Assembly: GCA_021234155.1 (NCBI GenBank) | Contig: JAJEKV010000110.1 | Span: forward strand, 2,390,338 to 2,454,337 | Direction: 5' to 3' | From: Isoetes taiwanensis | Lineage: Eukaryota; Streptophyta; Lycopodiopsida; Isoetales; Isoetaceae | DNA length: 64,000 nucleotides | In this document: one piece after another, positions 1 through 11,245 of the stretch | How the letters are laid out: each line of letters begins with the position of its first letter | How positions within the stretch are numbered: the stretch's first letter is position 1 | Position numbers and translations under genes: made by a program | The notes under the pieces: model-generated | Seen by the model: the letters and a program-made list of their open reading frames with translations, nothing else | Told to the model about the DNA's origin: nothing | Databases searched by the model: none

Positions 1-754
1 GAATAGAATAGAATAGTGCTTTTAGCATATGATGATATATTTTCAATTATCCGAATAAAGATATTAATAACAAGATTTGGATGGACTTTCATACAGAGCC
101 ATGTAGGGATTACCAATGGGGCTTAGATTTACTTGTGCATTTGATGAGGCGGGTTGCTTTGCTCTTATCCGGTTTGATTTGTTTTTCTAAAATCTCAAGA
201 TACCTTGAATATTTTTTTGTATTGCGTAGACAATGGCCTTGGGTAGTTTTAGGACTTCGATATGTTTTACTGTCTGACTAGAGCAACTTTACATTATTTG
301 TTCCTATATTAAAGGTCGTGCTTCGATCTGCAAAGGTGTGCTGCCATATATCTTTGCTGCGATTTGTTAAAATATGTAATGCTCAAGGCTAGTTCGGCAG
401 CAAGGACATTGTGTTGAGCATAAAGTTTACTATCACATCGATCCGAGACATCGGATCGCCATTCTAGAATGGGACGAGCATGCATGTTTTGCATGCATGC
501 GGGCGGCGCATGGTCTGGTTGGAAGTTCGCTATTTTAGGCGCGTTTCTGCATCAACTCCTCATCGGCGCTTCCTCTTCTCTCTCAGCAGTACCTCTTTCT
601 CTTTGAACCCACCCTCCCCCCCTTCTTTGTTTATTATTATATTTGTCGCGTCTTGTTGTTTTTGTTGGTGATGTGCAGGTACAGGTTGGCGAGCGGCATC
701 TGTTTCGACTTCTCCATTCGTGGGTTTTGGGAGCGATTTCTCTGCCTTGTGTTT
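1..754. other. Intergenic, no gene recognised
   Basis: Starts with three GAATA pentamers (1-16). The short open frames here have no recognisable motif, and the region is AT-rich apart from a pyrimidine-rich stretch around 560-640. I see no gene. Confidence 0.6.
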
Positions 755-870
755 GTCTAAGCCCCTTGCCGAAGGTTTATCACTAGGGTTTTTCCTCGAA
801 AACCCGAAAGGGCGGGGTTTTTTAATCCCGGTGATAAGCTTTCGGCAGGTACACCAGCCGCACTTCTGTT
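755..870 (+). repeat. Hairpin-containing LINE 3'-tail-like repeat, copy 1
   Basis: The arms at about 766-788 and 827-847 are near-perfect inverted repeats (TTGCCGAAGGTTTATCAC against the complement of GTGATAAGCTTTCGGCA). They enclose a GGGTTTTTCC...GGGGTTTTTT core. The same architecture (stem, GGGTTTTT-type loop, then a GGGTCCCATAGGCC-like block) recurs at 11075-11245, 39340-39480 and 41037-41180. In the last two it lies just downstream of a LINE zinc-knuckle tail, so I read it as a LINE 3' UTR module. This copy has lost the clear 3' block. Confidence 0.5.
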
Positions 871-1442
871 AGCATTGTATTTTTGGGGTCCAAATGTTAT
901 AATTGGATTTTCCCTTTATTTTTCGTGGGTAGTTCGCATGTGCGCGGCTACCCACTATCCACCATTGTAGAAAATCTGCTGAGATGAATGAGAAGCCTAG
1001 TCTAGTCGGGCGGTTTGTTGGTTTCATGCGAGTCCCATTCTAGAATTAGCCTTTGTAGACATTTATTTCGCCTTTGATGGCTTGTACAGAAGCTTGTTGG
1101 GCCGGTCCATGAACAACTTAACCGAATTCCTGCTTGAAGGCATTATTCGCCGAAGCTTGCATTTACAAGCTGATATACATTGGCTCACATAAGATCCTAG
1201 AATTCCATGAAACTTAGATCCAACCTGGCACCTGTTTTTAATATTATCCAAAGTAGGGCATATGAGCAAACGTCGCAGACCACCCTCAACACAGCATTTT
1301 CCAAAGGTCATGCGAGTGAGAAGACATGTTTGTGTATCCACTTGCAACTTATCTTGAAAGCTCAACCATCTTGCCATGATATGTATATCGCGTGAGTTAT
1401 ATTCATGATGCAATGGACCATAAAGTTGTATGATGCCTCGGT

Positions 1443-1457
1443 AAAAACATAGCCTTC
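1443..1457. repeat. LINE target-site duplication, left copy
   Basis: The 15-mer AAAAACATAGCCTTC recurs exactly at 3789-3803, just after the LINE poly(A) tail. The A-run at the start blurs the exact boundary by a few bases. Confidence 0.8.
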
Positions 1458-3788
1458 TACTATTAATGATTGGAGGCCTATATCCTTGTTGTCCTCTGTG
1501 TACAAGATTATTGCGAAAGCCCTGGCCGAGAAGTTGAAGCCGGTGTTGACTTCTTCCATTAGTAAGGTGCAGTCTGGGTTTGTTCCTGGGAGGAACATTT
1601 TGACTAATGTTGCCGCAGCTTATGAGGGCCTTTATTGGGCCAGGAGAACAGGTCAAGGCATTGCCTATCTTAAGCTTGACTTTGCCAAAGCTTATGATAG
1701 TGTCCGTTGGGAGTTTTTGTCTGCCATGATGTTAGCGTTGGGCTGTGGGTCCACGCTTTACGTAGAGACGATCATGAAGTCTGCATAGGTCAGCAAGACT
1801 TCACGGTGGTGTGTGGGGGGTGAACCCTCCGCCTTTTTCTCCTTAGGCGAGAGGGTGCGTCGGGGGGTGCCCTTTGGCACCATTTTTGTTTTGATTGTGG
1901 CGGAGGCTTTGTCTCGATTGCTTTTGGCTGCAAAGTGGAGGAGGGTGGTGGATGGGCTTTGGATGCGGGATGGTAGTCGGCCAGATTATTAACCGGTTCG
2001 CCCGATGACACTTTTCTCTTCTTGGTGGCGTAAGAGAGGAATTTTTGCGGAATGTGAAGGGTTTCTTTGGATACTTTCTCCTTGGCCTCGAGGCATTCTT
2101 CTCGAATTGGGGCAAATGCTCGCATTATGGGCCCGATTGACTCCGCCTCCCCTTGTTTGGCTCTATTCCCTTGGAAGGTGCTTCCGGGTAATGTGTGTAC
2201 TAAGTCGTTGGGTATTCCCTTTGGAGGGATGTTTCCATGGGGAGGGTGTGGGATGAGATTTTGCGGGGGTTGCGAAACACCTCAATTGGTGGAAGGGTAG
2301 CAAGTTGTCCATGGCGGTAGGATCACTATTGCCAAGTCAAGACTTTGTAGCACTCATGTGTATCAAAGACATCTGCGATGTTAGCTCCCGAGGGTAAGAT
2401 ACAGGCTTTGGATAAGATTGTTCAAATTTTGTGTGGGGGGGGGATGATGAAGGGGCGGTTGTTGTTAAAGTGGCTTGGTGGAAGTGTCTCCGCCCGGGAG
2501 GATGGGGGGCTTGGCCATTCGGATTTGGCACTTTGCATAGTAAGGTGTTGGTCTCTAAATTTATTTGGAGCATTCCCGCAGATGGAGCATCTTCTCCACA
2601 GTGCGGCACTATTGTGGCAATCTCTTCGCCATTGTGTGGCATTTGGAAAGTCGATACATGCATGTAGAGTTGCCCCGGGGCCTTTGTTGTATGGTCTCGG
2701 CCTTTCCCACATGCATCCCCTTTTCTCACGGGGGTGTTGCGGGCTTGGGATCACGTGCGTGTGCTCTTCCAGCTAGATTATGCCTCAGTTTATCACCACT
2801 CTTCTCCTTTCTTGTGGGTTCCTGTGCATGCTCGGACGCAGGCCCGTTGGAGGCGAGCTGCTGTGCTCACCTTGGAGGATTGGTATTGGGGTGGTCAGCT
2901 AGCTTCGTGGGAGTTCTTTCGAGCTCGCTTTTCAAGGATGCTGGATGGCTTATCTATCACGGGAACAAGTGGCGGGGAGTATTCCGCTACACATACCTAT
3001 ATAGTCCCTCGGGGTGATGTGGTGGTGCAGGTTTGGAAGGCTCATCCGGATGTTGTGTCTTCTTGTTTTGTGCGGTCTTGTTACCGGGTGTTGGCTATTT
3101 ATGACACTCTGCCCCCTTCAGGCAAGTGGTCTCTGCAGCTTCCGGGTTCTCGATGGCGCTCGGTTTGGACGTGGACATGGAGCTCACTTCCCCCACCGAA
3201 GGTTCGGGTGCTTCTGTGGCGGTGGTGCACCGTATCGGGGTGAATGTTCTTGTGAGTCGGTTTAGGCGGGTGTGAGCCCTCTTTGCCCTTGTTGTGGCCT
3301 TCTTCATTGAGACTGTGGAGCATTGTGCGGTTTTATGTCCTCACTTGCAGGTTGCACAGGATTGGGTTAGGGCTCTGCTTTTGGTGAGATTGAATAGCCA
3401 ACAATTGCCGCTTCATGTATATCACGGTGCTTGGCCGCCAGACGCGGCGGCAAGCCTTGCATCGTGCGTGGCTTGGTTGGTGTGGTTGATTTGGAAGCGG
3501 CGGTTGTGGATCTTTCGGGGATTGACTGCGGCCTCTCGATTCCTCGACTTCGGTACAAGCTATTTCAAAGCTTTTGGTGTTCCGGGATTAGTAGAGCGGA
3601 AGTTTTCCATTTGGCGGGACTTCTTGGGTGTGGTAGATGGTGATGGCCAGTTTGTACAGCAGTAGAGTTGCAGTTGTTGTGGAGTGTCGAGGTATCACTG
3701 TCTCTTTGGGGCAGTTCTCCTTCCTCCTCACTTGCTTTGTAACATTACCATTCTTTTAATATATTGCTGACACAGTTCTTCAAAAAAA
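1458..3788 (+). mobile_element. 5'-truncated plant L1-type LINE
   Basis: The element begins inside reverse transcriptase and ends in an A-tail (3782-3793). It is flanked by a 15-bp duplication (1443-1457 and 3789-3803), the mark of target-primed reverse transcription. The order inside fits the 3' half of a plant L1: RT fingers/palm, thumb, a zf-RVT region and a short 3' UTR with an AATATATTG-type end. The 5' half (ORF1, endonuclease) is missing, as is usual for LINE insertions. Its base composition is GC-richer than its AT-rich surroundings, which suggests a fairly recent arrival. Confidence 0.85.
1468..3666 (+). pseudogene. LINE reverse transcriptase, frameshifted remnant
   Basis: Reading starts at DWRPISLLSSVYKIIAK (1468 on), the conserved RT entry block. 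It continues with SGFVPGRNILTN and KLDFAKAYDSVRWEFL, the RT palm motif with its first catalytic Asp. A later frame has a DTLLF-like segment near 2000, then LGIPFGGMF (about 2210) and the thumb. It ends with a zf-RVT-like PPPKVRVLLWRW at about 3200. At least three frame changes and stops (for example the stop near 1786 and after 1987) separate these blocks, so no intact protein is made. The family assignment rests on motif order. The exact LINE clade is not resolved. Confidence 0.8.
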
Positions 3789-3803
3789 AAAAACATAGCC
3801 TTC
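3789..3803. repeat. LINE target-site duplication, right copy
   Basis: Exact match to 1443-1457, directly after the LINE poly(A) tail. Confidence 0.8.
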
Positions 3804-4900
3804 ACCTAAATAAATTGTAGGAATAGGTGGAAATAAAGCAACACAGCTTTTCTCACTCGAGGGATCATTTTGCTAAAAAGACACCATTTAATGTATTACG
3901 AAAAATACATAAGTTTTCAGCAAAAAACCCTATGAGGTTTTCGATGAACTCCAACACAAATCGGGAGTAGATAAAGGCAACGATATATGCTTGCCAATAT
4001 TGCAATCTAAGTATGCATGTATGATTGTGTACGTAATTGATTAAAAAAAAAAAAATTACTATCATCTTTCGGAGTTAGTATTAATTATAATAGAGTAATT
4101 GGTCTAAAAATGGGCCAAGCTTGTCGCCAAAGATTCATGCATTTTAACATTCCTCACAAACACAAGGTGTAACTTTTGCAGATTATTTACCATAATGGTG
4201 AATGTCCAAATAAATAAGTATATGATTTTATGGTGATTCCTGGTCTTTAGCCTTCACACTCAATACAGCAGCAAGCTTAAGGACATTTCCTTCATCACCT
4301 GTAGTATATCATGCCATGGTTCAGATATTGTCATTAAAATAAATAGGAGGCAACCCGTGTAAATATAGGGAATGCTGTTCTGATACATAGATGTATTATG
4401 CTGGCATATCAGCGCATATTGTTCAAGCTGGATGGTCATTTCCAACACCACATCTAGTTCTTGTCTTAGCGCAAGAGCCACACTGACTGGTTAGCAAACT
4501 AGCCTATTCCTTTGTCAAATTTAAGACTTAGCCTTTCTGCCTTAGTAGCTGAAGGAGCCATCTTTGAAGTTAAAAATGTATGTTCCTAAATCCAAAGGCT
4601 TTCCAAAGGCTTTGGAAAAAATGCACTGCTATGGCAAATCACACTCCACTGGTTGTATCCAAATTTGCTCACAAGAAGTTGACAAGAAGTACATACTTCA
4701 ACACATGTAAAGGTGACTAATCAGATGGCAAGTTACAATGGCTTGTCACATCTAGCTTTGGCAACCATATTAAGTGAACATCACAGTTAGCTTAGTTTTT
4801 TTGCATTTACAATGGTGTTCCTTATGTCTGTTGCTTGGTATGCTCACCATGATAGCCCACTTGTAAGACATTGTACAACATTGAACATGATACTGTATAA
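3804..4900. other. Intergenic, no gene recognised
   Basis: AT-rich sequence with a short A-run near 4045. No conserved coding motif or recognisable repeat was found on either strand. Confidence 0.5.
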
Positions 4901-5215
4901 TCTCTAAACGAGGTGCACCCTGGACTACCACAGTCGTCGGATCTGTCAATCCGACGGCCCAGACTGTATGTTGGAGCCTCTGGACACCTCTCGTTTCGAT
5001 TGGACACCTCTCGTTTCGATTATGCTCAATTATGATTGGGGTTGGAGCCTCTGGACACCTCTCGTTTCGATTGGACACCTCTCATTTCGATTATGCTCAA
5101 TTATGATTGGGGACGCCTATGATTTTAAGATGTCGAATACGAGTTTGCCTAAGGTTTTGATGGTATATCGAGCCTCTATACGGTTTCGCTTAAGCTTTTA
5201 GAATATGAAATACGG

Positions 5216-5286
5216 GGATTCGAACCTCTACCAAAATAACTCAATGTCCTAATAAGACTACTTTAACCAATCTAACCAGTGAGCTA
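5216..5286 (-). promoter_or_regulatory. Pol III A and B boxes, unit 1
   Basis: On the minus strand the A box reads TAGCTCACTGG (5286-5276). The B box reads GGTTCGAATCC (5226-5216), an exact fit to the GGTTCGANTCC consensus. Spacing suits a tRNA-type internal promoter. Confidence 0.7.
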
Positions 5287-5633
5287 ATGTGACTATTTTT
5301 TATCTTAAATCTATGTTTTTTTTTATAATAACCCATTGAATTGTTTTAGGGATATGGTCTATGATTTCAAGAATTATATCTATATCAAATCCCCCTGGAA
5401 CCCTACATATTCTAAACGAGGTGCACCCTGGACTACCACGGTCGTCGGATCTCATCAATCCGGCGGCCTGCATCAGTATGTTGGAGCCTCGGACACCTCT
5501 CGTTTCGATTATGCTCAATTATGATTGGGGGCGCCTATGATTTTAAGATGTCGAATCTGAGTTTGCCTAAGGTTTTGATGGTATATCGAGCCTCTATACG
5601 GTTTCGCTTAAGCTTTTAGAATATGAAATACGG

Positions 5634-5704
5634 GGATTCGAACCTCTACCAAAATAACTCAATGTCCTAATAAGACTACTTTAACCAATCTAACCAGTGA
5701 GCTA
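5634..5704 (-). promoter_or_regulatory. Pol III A and B boxes, unit 2
   Basis: Same A box (5704-5694) and B box (5644-5634) sequences and spacing as unit 1. No change is visible in either box. Confidence 0.7.
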
Positions 5705-6069
5705 ATGTGACTATTTTTTATCTTAAATCTATGTTTTTTTTTATAATAACCCATTGAATTGTTTTAGGGATATGGTCTATGATTTCAAGAATTATATCTA
5801 TATCAAATCCCCCTGGAACCCCCTGTTATTTTGCTACATATTCTAAACGAGGTGCACCCTGGACTACCACAGTCGTCGGATCTGTCAATCCGACGGCCCG
5901 CATCAGACTGTATGTTGGAGCCTCCGGACACACCTCGCGTTCGATTATGCTCAATTATGATTGGGGACGCCTATGATTTTAAGATGTCGAATACGAGTTT
6001 GCCTAAGGTTTTGATGGTATATCGAGCCTCTATACGGTTTCGCTTAAGCTTTTAGAATATGAAATACGG

Positions 6070-6140
6070 GGATTCGAACCTCTACCAAACTAACTCAATG
6101 TCCTAATAAGACTACTTTAACCAATCTAACCAGTGAGCTA
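6070..6140 (-). promoter_or_regulatory. Pol III A and B boxes, unit 3
   Basis: A box at 6140-6130 and B box at 6080-6070, identical to the other two units. The bases between differ by a single change (ACTAAC for ATAAC). Confidence 0.7.
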
Positions 6141-6280
6141 ATGTGACTATTTTTTATCTTAAATCTATGTTTTTTTTATAATAACCCATTGAATTGTTTT
6201 AGGGATATGGTCTATGATTTCAAGAATTATATCTATATCAAATCCCCCTGGAACCCCCTGTTATTTTGCTACATATTCAA

Positions 6281-7340
6281 GCCAAACTCAGCTACAGTTA
6301 ATCACAAAAGTTAGTGGGATTAAAGGAGTTACTAGTTATTTTATGACACGGGGCTAAATAAGTGTAAATTGTCATGCTAAGGTAAGTTGATCTGTTATTC
6401 TGATCACCTAACTCTTCTTAGTTTAGAGCTAGAATATGTTACCAGTTTGCATGCTTTTTGCGTGCTTCCTGGTTGAATAAGGTGGTTGCTGCTTGTATAT
6501 CAATGGAAGACACCTAGGCTGCCCATATTTTTATCTTTTGGAACATGAAGTCCTTGGTAATATACAGGATTTAAAGCACAGTTTCACAACCATGCCATAA
6601 AACTGGGGCATCTTCTAATGTTTTCTGTGCATAATAATTTTGTGAATGCAAAAAGGATAATGTGAAGCCAGTAACAGAGGACCACGTTACTCTTGGTGCA
6701 AGCAGAACTTGCATCCGTCATGCATGCTGAACTAACTTGAGAGATGGCCAAATATAACTGCCCTTGCCTTTATTCTTTTATAGTTTTTTAGAATGCATGA
6801 CTATACTAAGAGATAGCAGGCTGCAACTATGAAAAAATGGTAAGATTTACTTGGAACACGGAGCCCTCGATGGAGTTGCCCATACCAAACTCATTCATAT
6901 TGGTCTTTCCCACCAAAACAGAATAATACAGGAAAAGCAATCTCTACATGGGTGATATGGCAGATCATGCCTAGCTCTGATTTCAAAATATGTGCAAAAT
7001 GGCAGATTAACTGTTGATATTCTGCTGCACATTATTGAATCGTGGATAGAAACATGATAAACATACCCTGAAGCTATGTTAAAGACTTACCTTAAATTGA
7101 ACTGGTGCTCATGTGATGTGCAACGTGATACCTCTAGTGAGTAAAATTAATGGAGAAACCATTTCAAGGAAATTTTAAGTGATTGTACCTTGTACCTGGA
7201 ACATTGGGGTCAATACAGAACCACGATTTTTGGCATGTAGATTCATGTCTGAAGTCACTTTATCAAGTAGAGGGCACTTCTAGTTCCATGGCATCCGTGA
7301 GATATCTGTTATAACAGAATGTTATCTGAAAACTATAACT
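6281..7340. other. Intergenic, no gene recognised
   Basis: No open frame with recognisable motifs and no obvious repeat structure. AT-rich and stop-rich in all frames. Confidence 0.5.
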
Positions 7341-7344
7341 CATC

Positions 7345-7685
7345 CAGCAGGGGGATTCTCTTTGTACCTTATTGGCTTGCAGGAGCATGGTCTTCCTAGC
7401 AAGCAAGGTGCATATTGTAGATGATGGATCTAAGGATAAAACAAGAGCTGATTCTGGAAATGAAAATTCTAGTGAAATTCGTAGACGTCATAAGATTTAC
7501 CAGCAATCTCTGCTACACAGATGGATGTCTTTATATAGCAGGGTGGCTTCTCTTTGTACCTTATTGGCTTGTAGGAGCATGGTCTTCCTAGCAAGCAACG
7601 TGCATATCGTAGATGATGGATCTAAGGATAAAACAAGAGCTGATTATGGAAATGAAATTCGTAGACATGACGTACCGGCAATCTC
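7345..7685 (+). repeat. Two-copy tandem duplication, exon-like unit
   Basis: A ~130-bp unit occurs at about 7345-7480 and again at about 7543-7670. Both start with TTCTCTTTGTACCTTATTGG and include a stretch translating as HIVDDGSKDKTRAD. The first copy has a splice-acceptor-like CTTGCAG in front. VDDGSKD resembles the VDDGSxD motif of family-2 glycosyltransferases, but no other part of that domain follows, so I do not assign a function. An open frame of 129 codons (7372-7761) spans both copies. Confidence 0.45.
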
Positions 7686-8209
7686 ATATACGTGTCGCTT
7701 TATGGAGCCATTTAATATCTTTTGCAACAAAATACCTACGAGGAGTTACCAGGGAGATTAGTTTACCAATTGCAAAAATATTTCACCAAGGCAATCAGCT
7801 AGAGAAAGCCATTAAAATGACATAAACAGTAATATTACAGTTCTGACATCCTCTTCCCTCCCTAGAGAAGATAGTTTTACAAACTTCAAGCGAGGGGCAG
7901 CAGTTATCAGGCTTTTTAACTACCTTACATTAGTTCACTGAAAAGGAGGCTTGCCTTGAGGTTGTTCCATCCAGTGGAGTCATTATTATCCAATCTTATC
8001 CATGAATGGCTTCAATGATGAGATGCACCTCCAAGGGAAGTAAAAATGGTACTGTCACATTTTCTTGATCAGGGTAATAATCTTTGGAATATGCTAGTGA
8101 GGCGTGTAGAGGTGTACTCATTGAGATATAAAGAGGCTAAAATCGAAGGGGTGCAGTGCAAATCACAAGCTGGTTCTTAAGCAAGTTTAACTATGATTTG
8201 AGTTAAGAG

Positions 8210-8490
8210 AAGCATACAGTGCAAGTAATTTTCCATCAGGACTGATGTCAAATGCTGAAATTATTTCTCCAAGCTTCTTCGACTCTACTTTTGACCATAT
8301 GGTTGTGCTCCATGTCATTATGTAGCTTTTATCATCTGCCCTAGTAACATAAAGCCAGTGAATTTAAAGATTTTACAAAGAGAAAGGAGATACATGAAAA
8401 ACAATGTAAAACTGCCTACCTTGAAGTGCCACAATGAATAGATAAGGTTTGCTCTCATCTCGAGAAAACTTACATAGGCCTGCCTACAAA
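8210..8490 (-). pseudogene. SEC12-like (PREB/PHF1 family) WD40 exon fragment
   Basis: SEC12-like proteins are ER membrane WD40 proteins related to the guanine-nucleotide exchange factor for SAR1 in COPII vesicle budding. On the minus strand one exon-like block (about 8485-8420) reads GLCKFSRDESKPYLFIVAL and ends at a GT donor (8419-8418). The next (8340-8220) reads SYIMTWSTTIWSKVESKK followed by ISAFDISPDGKLLAL, matching the family's 'W-T-S/T-W-K-V ... ISAF-VS-DGKLLA' blade. The two blocks do not join in one frame with the visible splice sites. No upstream blades and no C-terminal membrane anchor were found. It is a fragment next to an inverted repeat, so capture or decay is likely. Confidence 0.55.
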
Positions 8491-8699
8491 TTTGCAAAGA
8501 ACACAAACTGCTCAAACTGCAATCGAACATCATCTGGCCCGCAGTTTAACAACACTCAATCCTTAAGCAATACTGAATCCTTCCCTTTAGTTTTCAACTT
8601 CCCTCCTGTCTGCTCCCCCTTCTATTGTTCTCCTTCACCAACCTGCATCAGAGCTTTTAACTGAGAGGTCCAATTGCCATGGAATTTTGCACAGACCAA

Positions 8700-8888
8700 T
8701 TTCGGGAGCAGGCCTCTCCGATTAGCCAGTTTCAATAGTGGCTGCCCAACAACGAAAACGACCGAGCATTTACAGCCAATAAGGGGTTTTTAGCAGTCAT
8801 AGGCATATTTCAAGCATATACTGGCATATACCCATAATATGCCACAAACCCACATAAACAAGGGTTTGCCCCCTTAGAGGCAACCCAA
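8700..8888 (+). repeat. Inverted repeat, left arm
   Basis: Diverged inverse copy of 14576-14765. Shared landmarks are GATTAGCCAGTTT, TTTTTAGCAGTCA, the run of CATAT motifs and ACCC(T)TTGTTTATGTGGGT read on the minus strand, ending in GGCAACCCAAAAA. The inner end is itself a small hairpin (GGGTTTGCCCCC / GGCAACCC). Similarity is clear over roughly 180 bp with many mismatches. Confidence 0.6.
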
Positions 8889-11074
8889 AAATGTAGCAGC
8901 AACTGAAATTGTCGTATATTCTTTTTTGTCTAAAACATTAGATACTGGTGAAAAGAGAGTTCGAGTAATAGAACACCTTTTTTGTCCTTGATTACACTTT
9001 CTACTCCACAGTAGCGAAAGGAAACAAAAACAACGATTAGAGTTTTTTGATCTAAAAGTGCCAATAAATATCTGATTGTCCATGTATCTTTATAATTAGC
9101 AAATTTCTCTTGTTTAAATTGTAGAGTAGTAGCGAAAAAAGGATACTGTGTTTAAACAAATGAAACTCTTTTTGTATTCTAGTATACATTTTCTATTCCG
9201 GAATAGCCAAACAAAAAAAATATTAAACCCTTCTTGTATTCTGGAATACACCTCCTATTCTGGAATAGAGGAAGGGAAAAACAAAACAACATAAACTAGG
9301 TTTTTTGGCCCATAAGGTTATCTGGTTGAGTGGGTTCTCGGCCCTTGTGGTGAATTTGCATGAACATTTGAGGAACTAGGCATTTTCAATTTATTTCAAT
9401 GACCGTGTGATGTTTTGTTTGTTTTGTGGGGACACAGGGTGACTTTGAAAAAGAGGGATACTGGATCATGGTTCTAAAAAAAAAGAGGAAAATTTATTCT
9501 AAAATACAATTTGTATTCCAAAATAGGTTTATTTTTTCAAAAGGACGGAGGCATGTTTTTTGGGCCAATTTTGCTATGGCGATCTTTCTCTGGGGACCTG
9601 GTGCTACCATTTCAGTCTGGCAATGGCTTTGGCATTGGTTTTGGCTACAAGTTAACCTATGGCGCTACCTACTACAAGGACGCATATATTTTTCATTATG
9701 ATGGATTCTGCTTACCATGTCGCCAGGAGTTACCATGGCGGACTTTTCACCATGTCGCCAGAAGTTACTTGCTTAGATGCAGCTCCCAACTCTAGCGACC
9801 TTAGTGCAAGTTTCAGACTCTGCAAGGAAGTCTACCAAAATGGGTTTTCTTGCATGTTCTTGTATTTTTTTTTGAACCTTGTCATCTTCGTCGCTTGAAT
9901 GTACTTTCGTCTGATCAAAGAATTACCTAAGATCCTATGGCTTTTTTCACAAGACGGGCAAGAAGTTCAATTGATTCATCAGAGGGCATTACAGTCATAT
10001 CTCATATCTTTAGTGATCTTCCAAGGTTCCCATCTCCCCTTGAATCCTTTATCTACACTTACCATACTTCAAGTATACTTTATGTCCTGACACCTTTTTT
10101 TTGTTTGGCCTTAGCCATCTTTCCGCTTAACATGTTTGTTATTCTATTTGCATTTGAATGACATTAGCTTGATTGTGTGGCATGGTTTTTACAAATTTAA
10201 ATCTGGAAATCTATATATTGTGGACTGCCTCTCCTCTTTCTCATCTATGTGCACTTAACTATTTCATTCGGTATCATTTGCCACTATCTGCAGAACCAGC
10301 AACCAGTCATTGTCATTTGACATTAGTTGTCCCGTTGCCTCGGTTTTTGTTTGCATCAGACTGCCTGCTCATTGGCTTGAGTTTTTGAATTGTTTAGTTT
10401 TTTATGTTTCTTCCATTGTTTTGTCTGCTGCTTCCTTTGTCTTGTAAGCTCTAATTTTTTATAGATTTTTGTTTTAATCTCCTTGAATCACTTTTCCTAA
10501 ATCCGTAGCGGTTTAAGTACATAGCCCACTTACAGATGCTACACAGGAGTGCTAAATGTTTCAAATATGTCTAGCATTGCTCTATTGGTTACATGTACAT
10601 ATATTCTTCATTTATCTCAACTTTTTAAGGGGGTCGTAAACGTTAGATTTTCTTCGTATGTGTTAGGTGAGCATTGTCTTTCCCTTTTTTTGTTCTCGTT
10701 ATATGCTAACTATTTAGCTCAGTGTGACTTTAGATACGATGAATATAAGATTATTGATTGCCAGCACTGAACATAATTATAGGTAATATTGGGAATTGCT
10801 ATTGGTATTTGGAAGCCATCAGCTATAAGCCCTCCTTAAAGTAGTTTATATATTCATACAGCATTCTCCTTTAATTTCCCCTTAATTTCCTTCTTATTTG
10901 TAGGTAACATGGTTGCAAACAAACTTGTTCACATCAGTTTTGGCCGTCAAGTCTTGATGTTGCCAGACTAGTTGGACACTCTCACATCACGTGTTCCTTA
11001 ACAACCTCTGCCATATATAATATTTGCTGGCTTGATAAATCTTTGCTGATTACCTGAGGTGCCGGGAATTCATG
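8889..11074. other. Tract between inverted repeats, part 1; no gene recognised
   Basis: Contains several TATTCTGGAATAG-type motifs (9165-9265 and 9500-9530), which also occur near 34200-34310. There is an open stretch at 9511-9795 with a glycine-rich GNGFGIGFGYK segment. I cannot assign a family to that stretch. The short tandem CATGTCGCCAG(G/A)AGTTAC lies near 9720-9770. No transposase motif was seen. Confidence 0.45.
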
Positions 11075-11245
11075 TCTATATGTATATTTGTACAGCTGCC
11101 AGCAGGCTTGTTGCTGCGACGGTTTTTCCCTCCTTGGGGGGGAGGGGGGAGGGAATTTAATCCGGGTAGCAACGAGCTTGCTGCACCCGTGTAATTTGGG
11201 TCCCATAGGCCGATTGGCCTCCGCGGACGATAAAAGAACCTTTCT
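11075..11245 (+). repeat. Hairpin-containing LINE 3'-tail-like repeat, copy 2
   Basis: The stem arms lie near 11098-11122 and 11163-11184 (GCAGGCTTGTTGCT against the complement of AGCAACGAGCTTGCTGC). Between them is a GGTTTTTCCC...GGGAATTTAATCC core. After the stem comes GGGTCCCATAGGCCGATTGG and GATAAAAGAACC. The same end block occurs, inverted, at 39340-39400 and 41037-41090. It appears to be a 5'-truncated copy of the LINE tail seen there. Confidence 0.6.

Larger units (their letters stand above)
4901..6280 (-). repeat. Tandem array of tRNA-related SINE-like repeat (3 units)
   Basis: Three near-identical units begin at about 4903, 5411 and 5842 (second period 431 bp). The first is longer because the GGACACCTCTCGTTTCGATT block is repeated inside it. 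Read on the minus strand, each unit has a pol III A box, a B box about 50 bp on, a ~250-bp body containing a small GTCGTCGGAT/ATCCGACGGC stem, and an A-rich tail before the next head. That matches a tRNA-derived SINE, but the head-to-tail array is unusual for retroposed SINEs. It could instead be a tandem repeat that contains a tRNA-like promoter. A related copy in the opposite orientation lies at 55386-56005. Confidence 0.7.

Noticed and set aside
5210-5290. A functional tRNA gene in the SINE-like units
   Set aside because: The A and B boxes are present, but the flanks do not fold into an acceptor stem or an anticodon arm with a CCA-ready end, and the copies are tandem repeats.
4770-5530. 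Open frames across the SINE-like array (for example repeated NRNERCPEAPT)
   Set aside because: They arise from the repeated GGACACCTCTCGTTTCGATT block and are present only where units are duplicated; no start or conservation.
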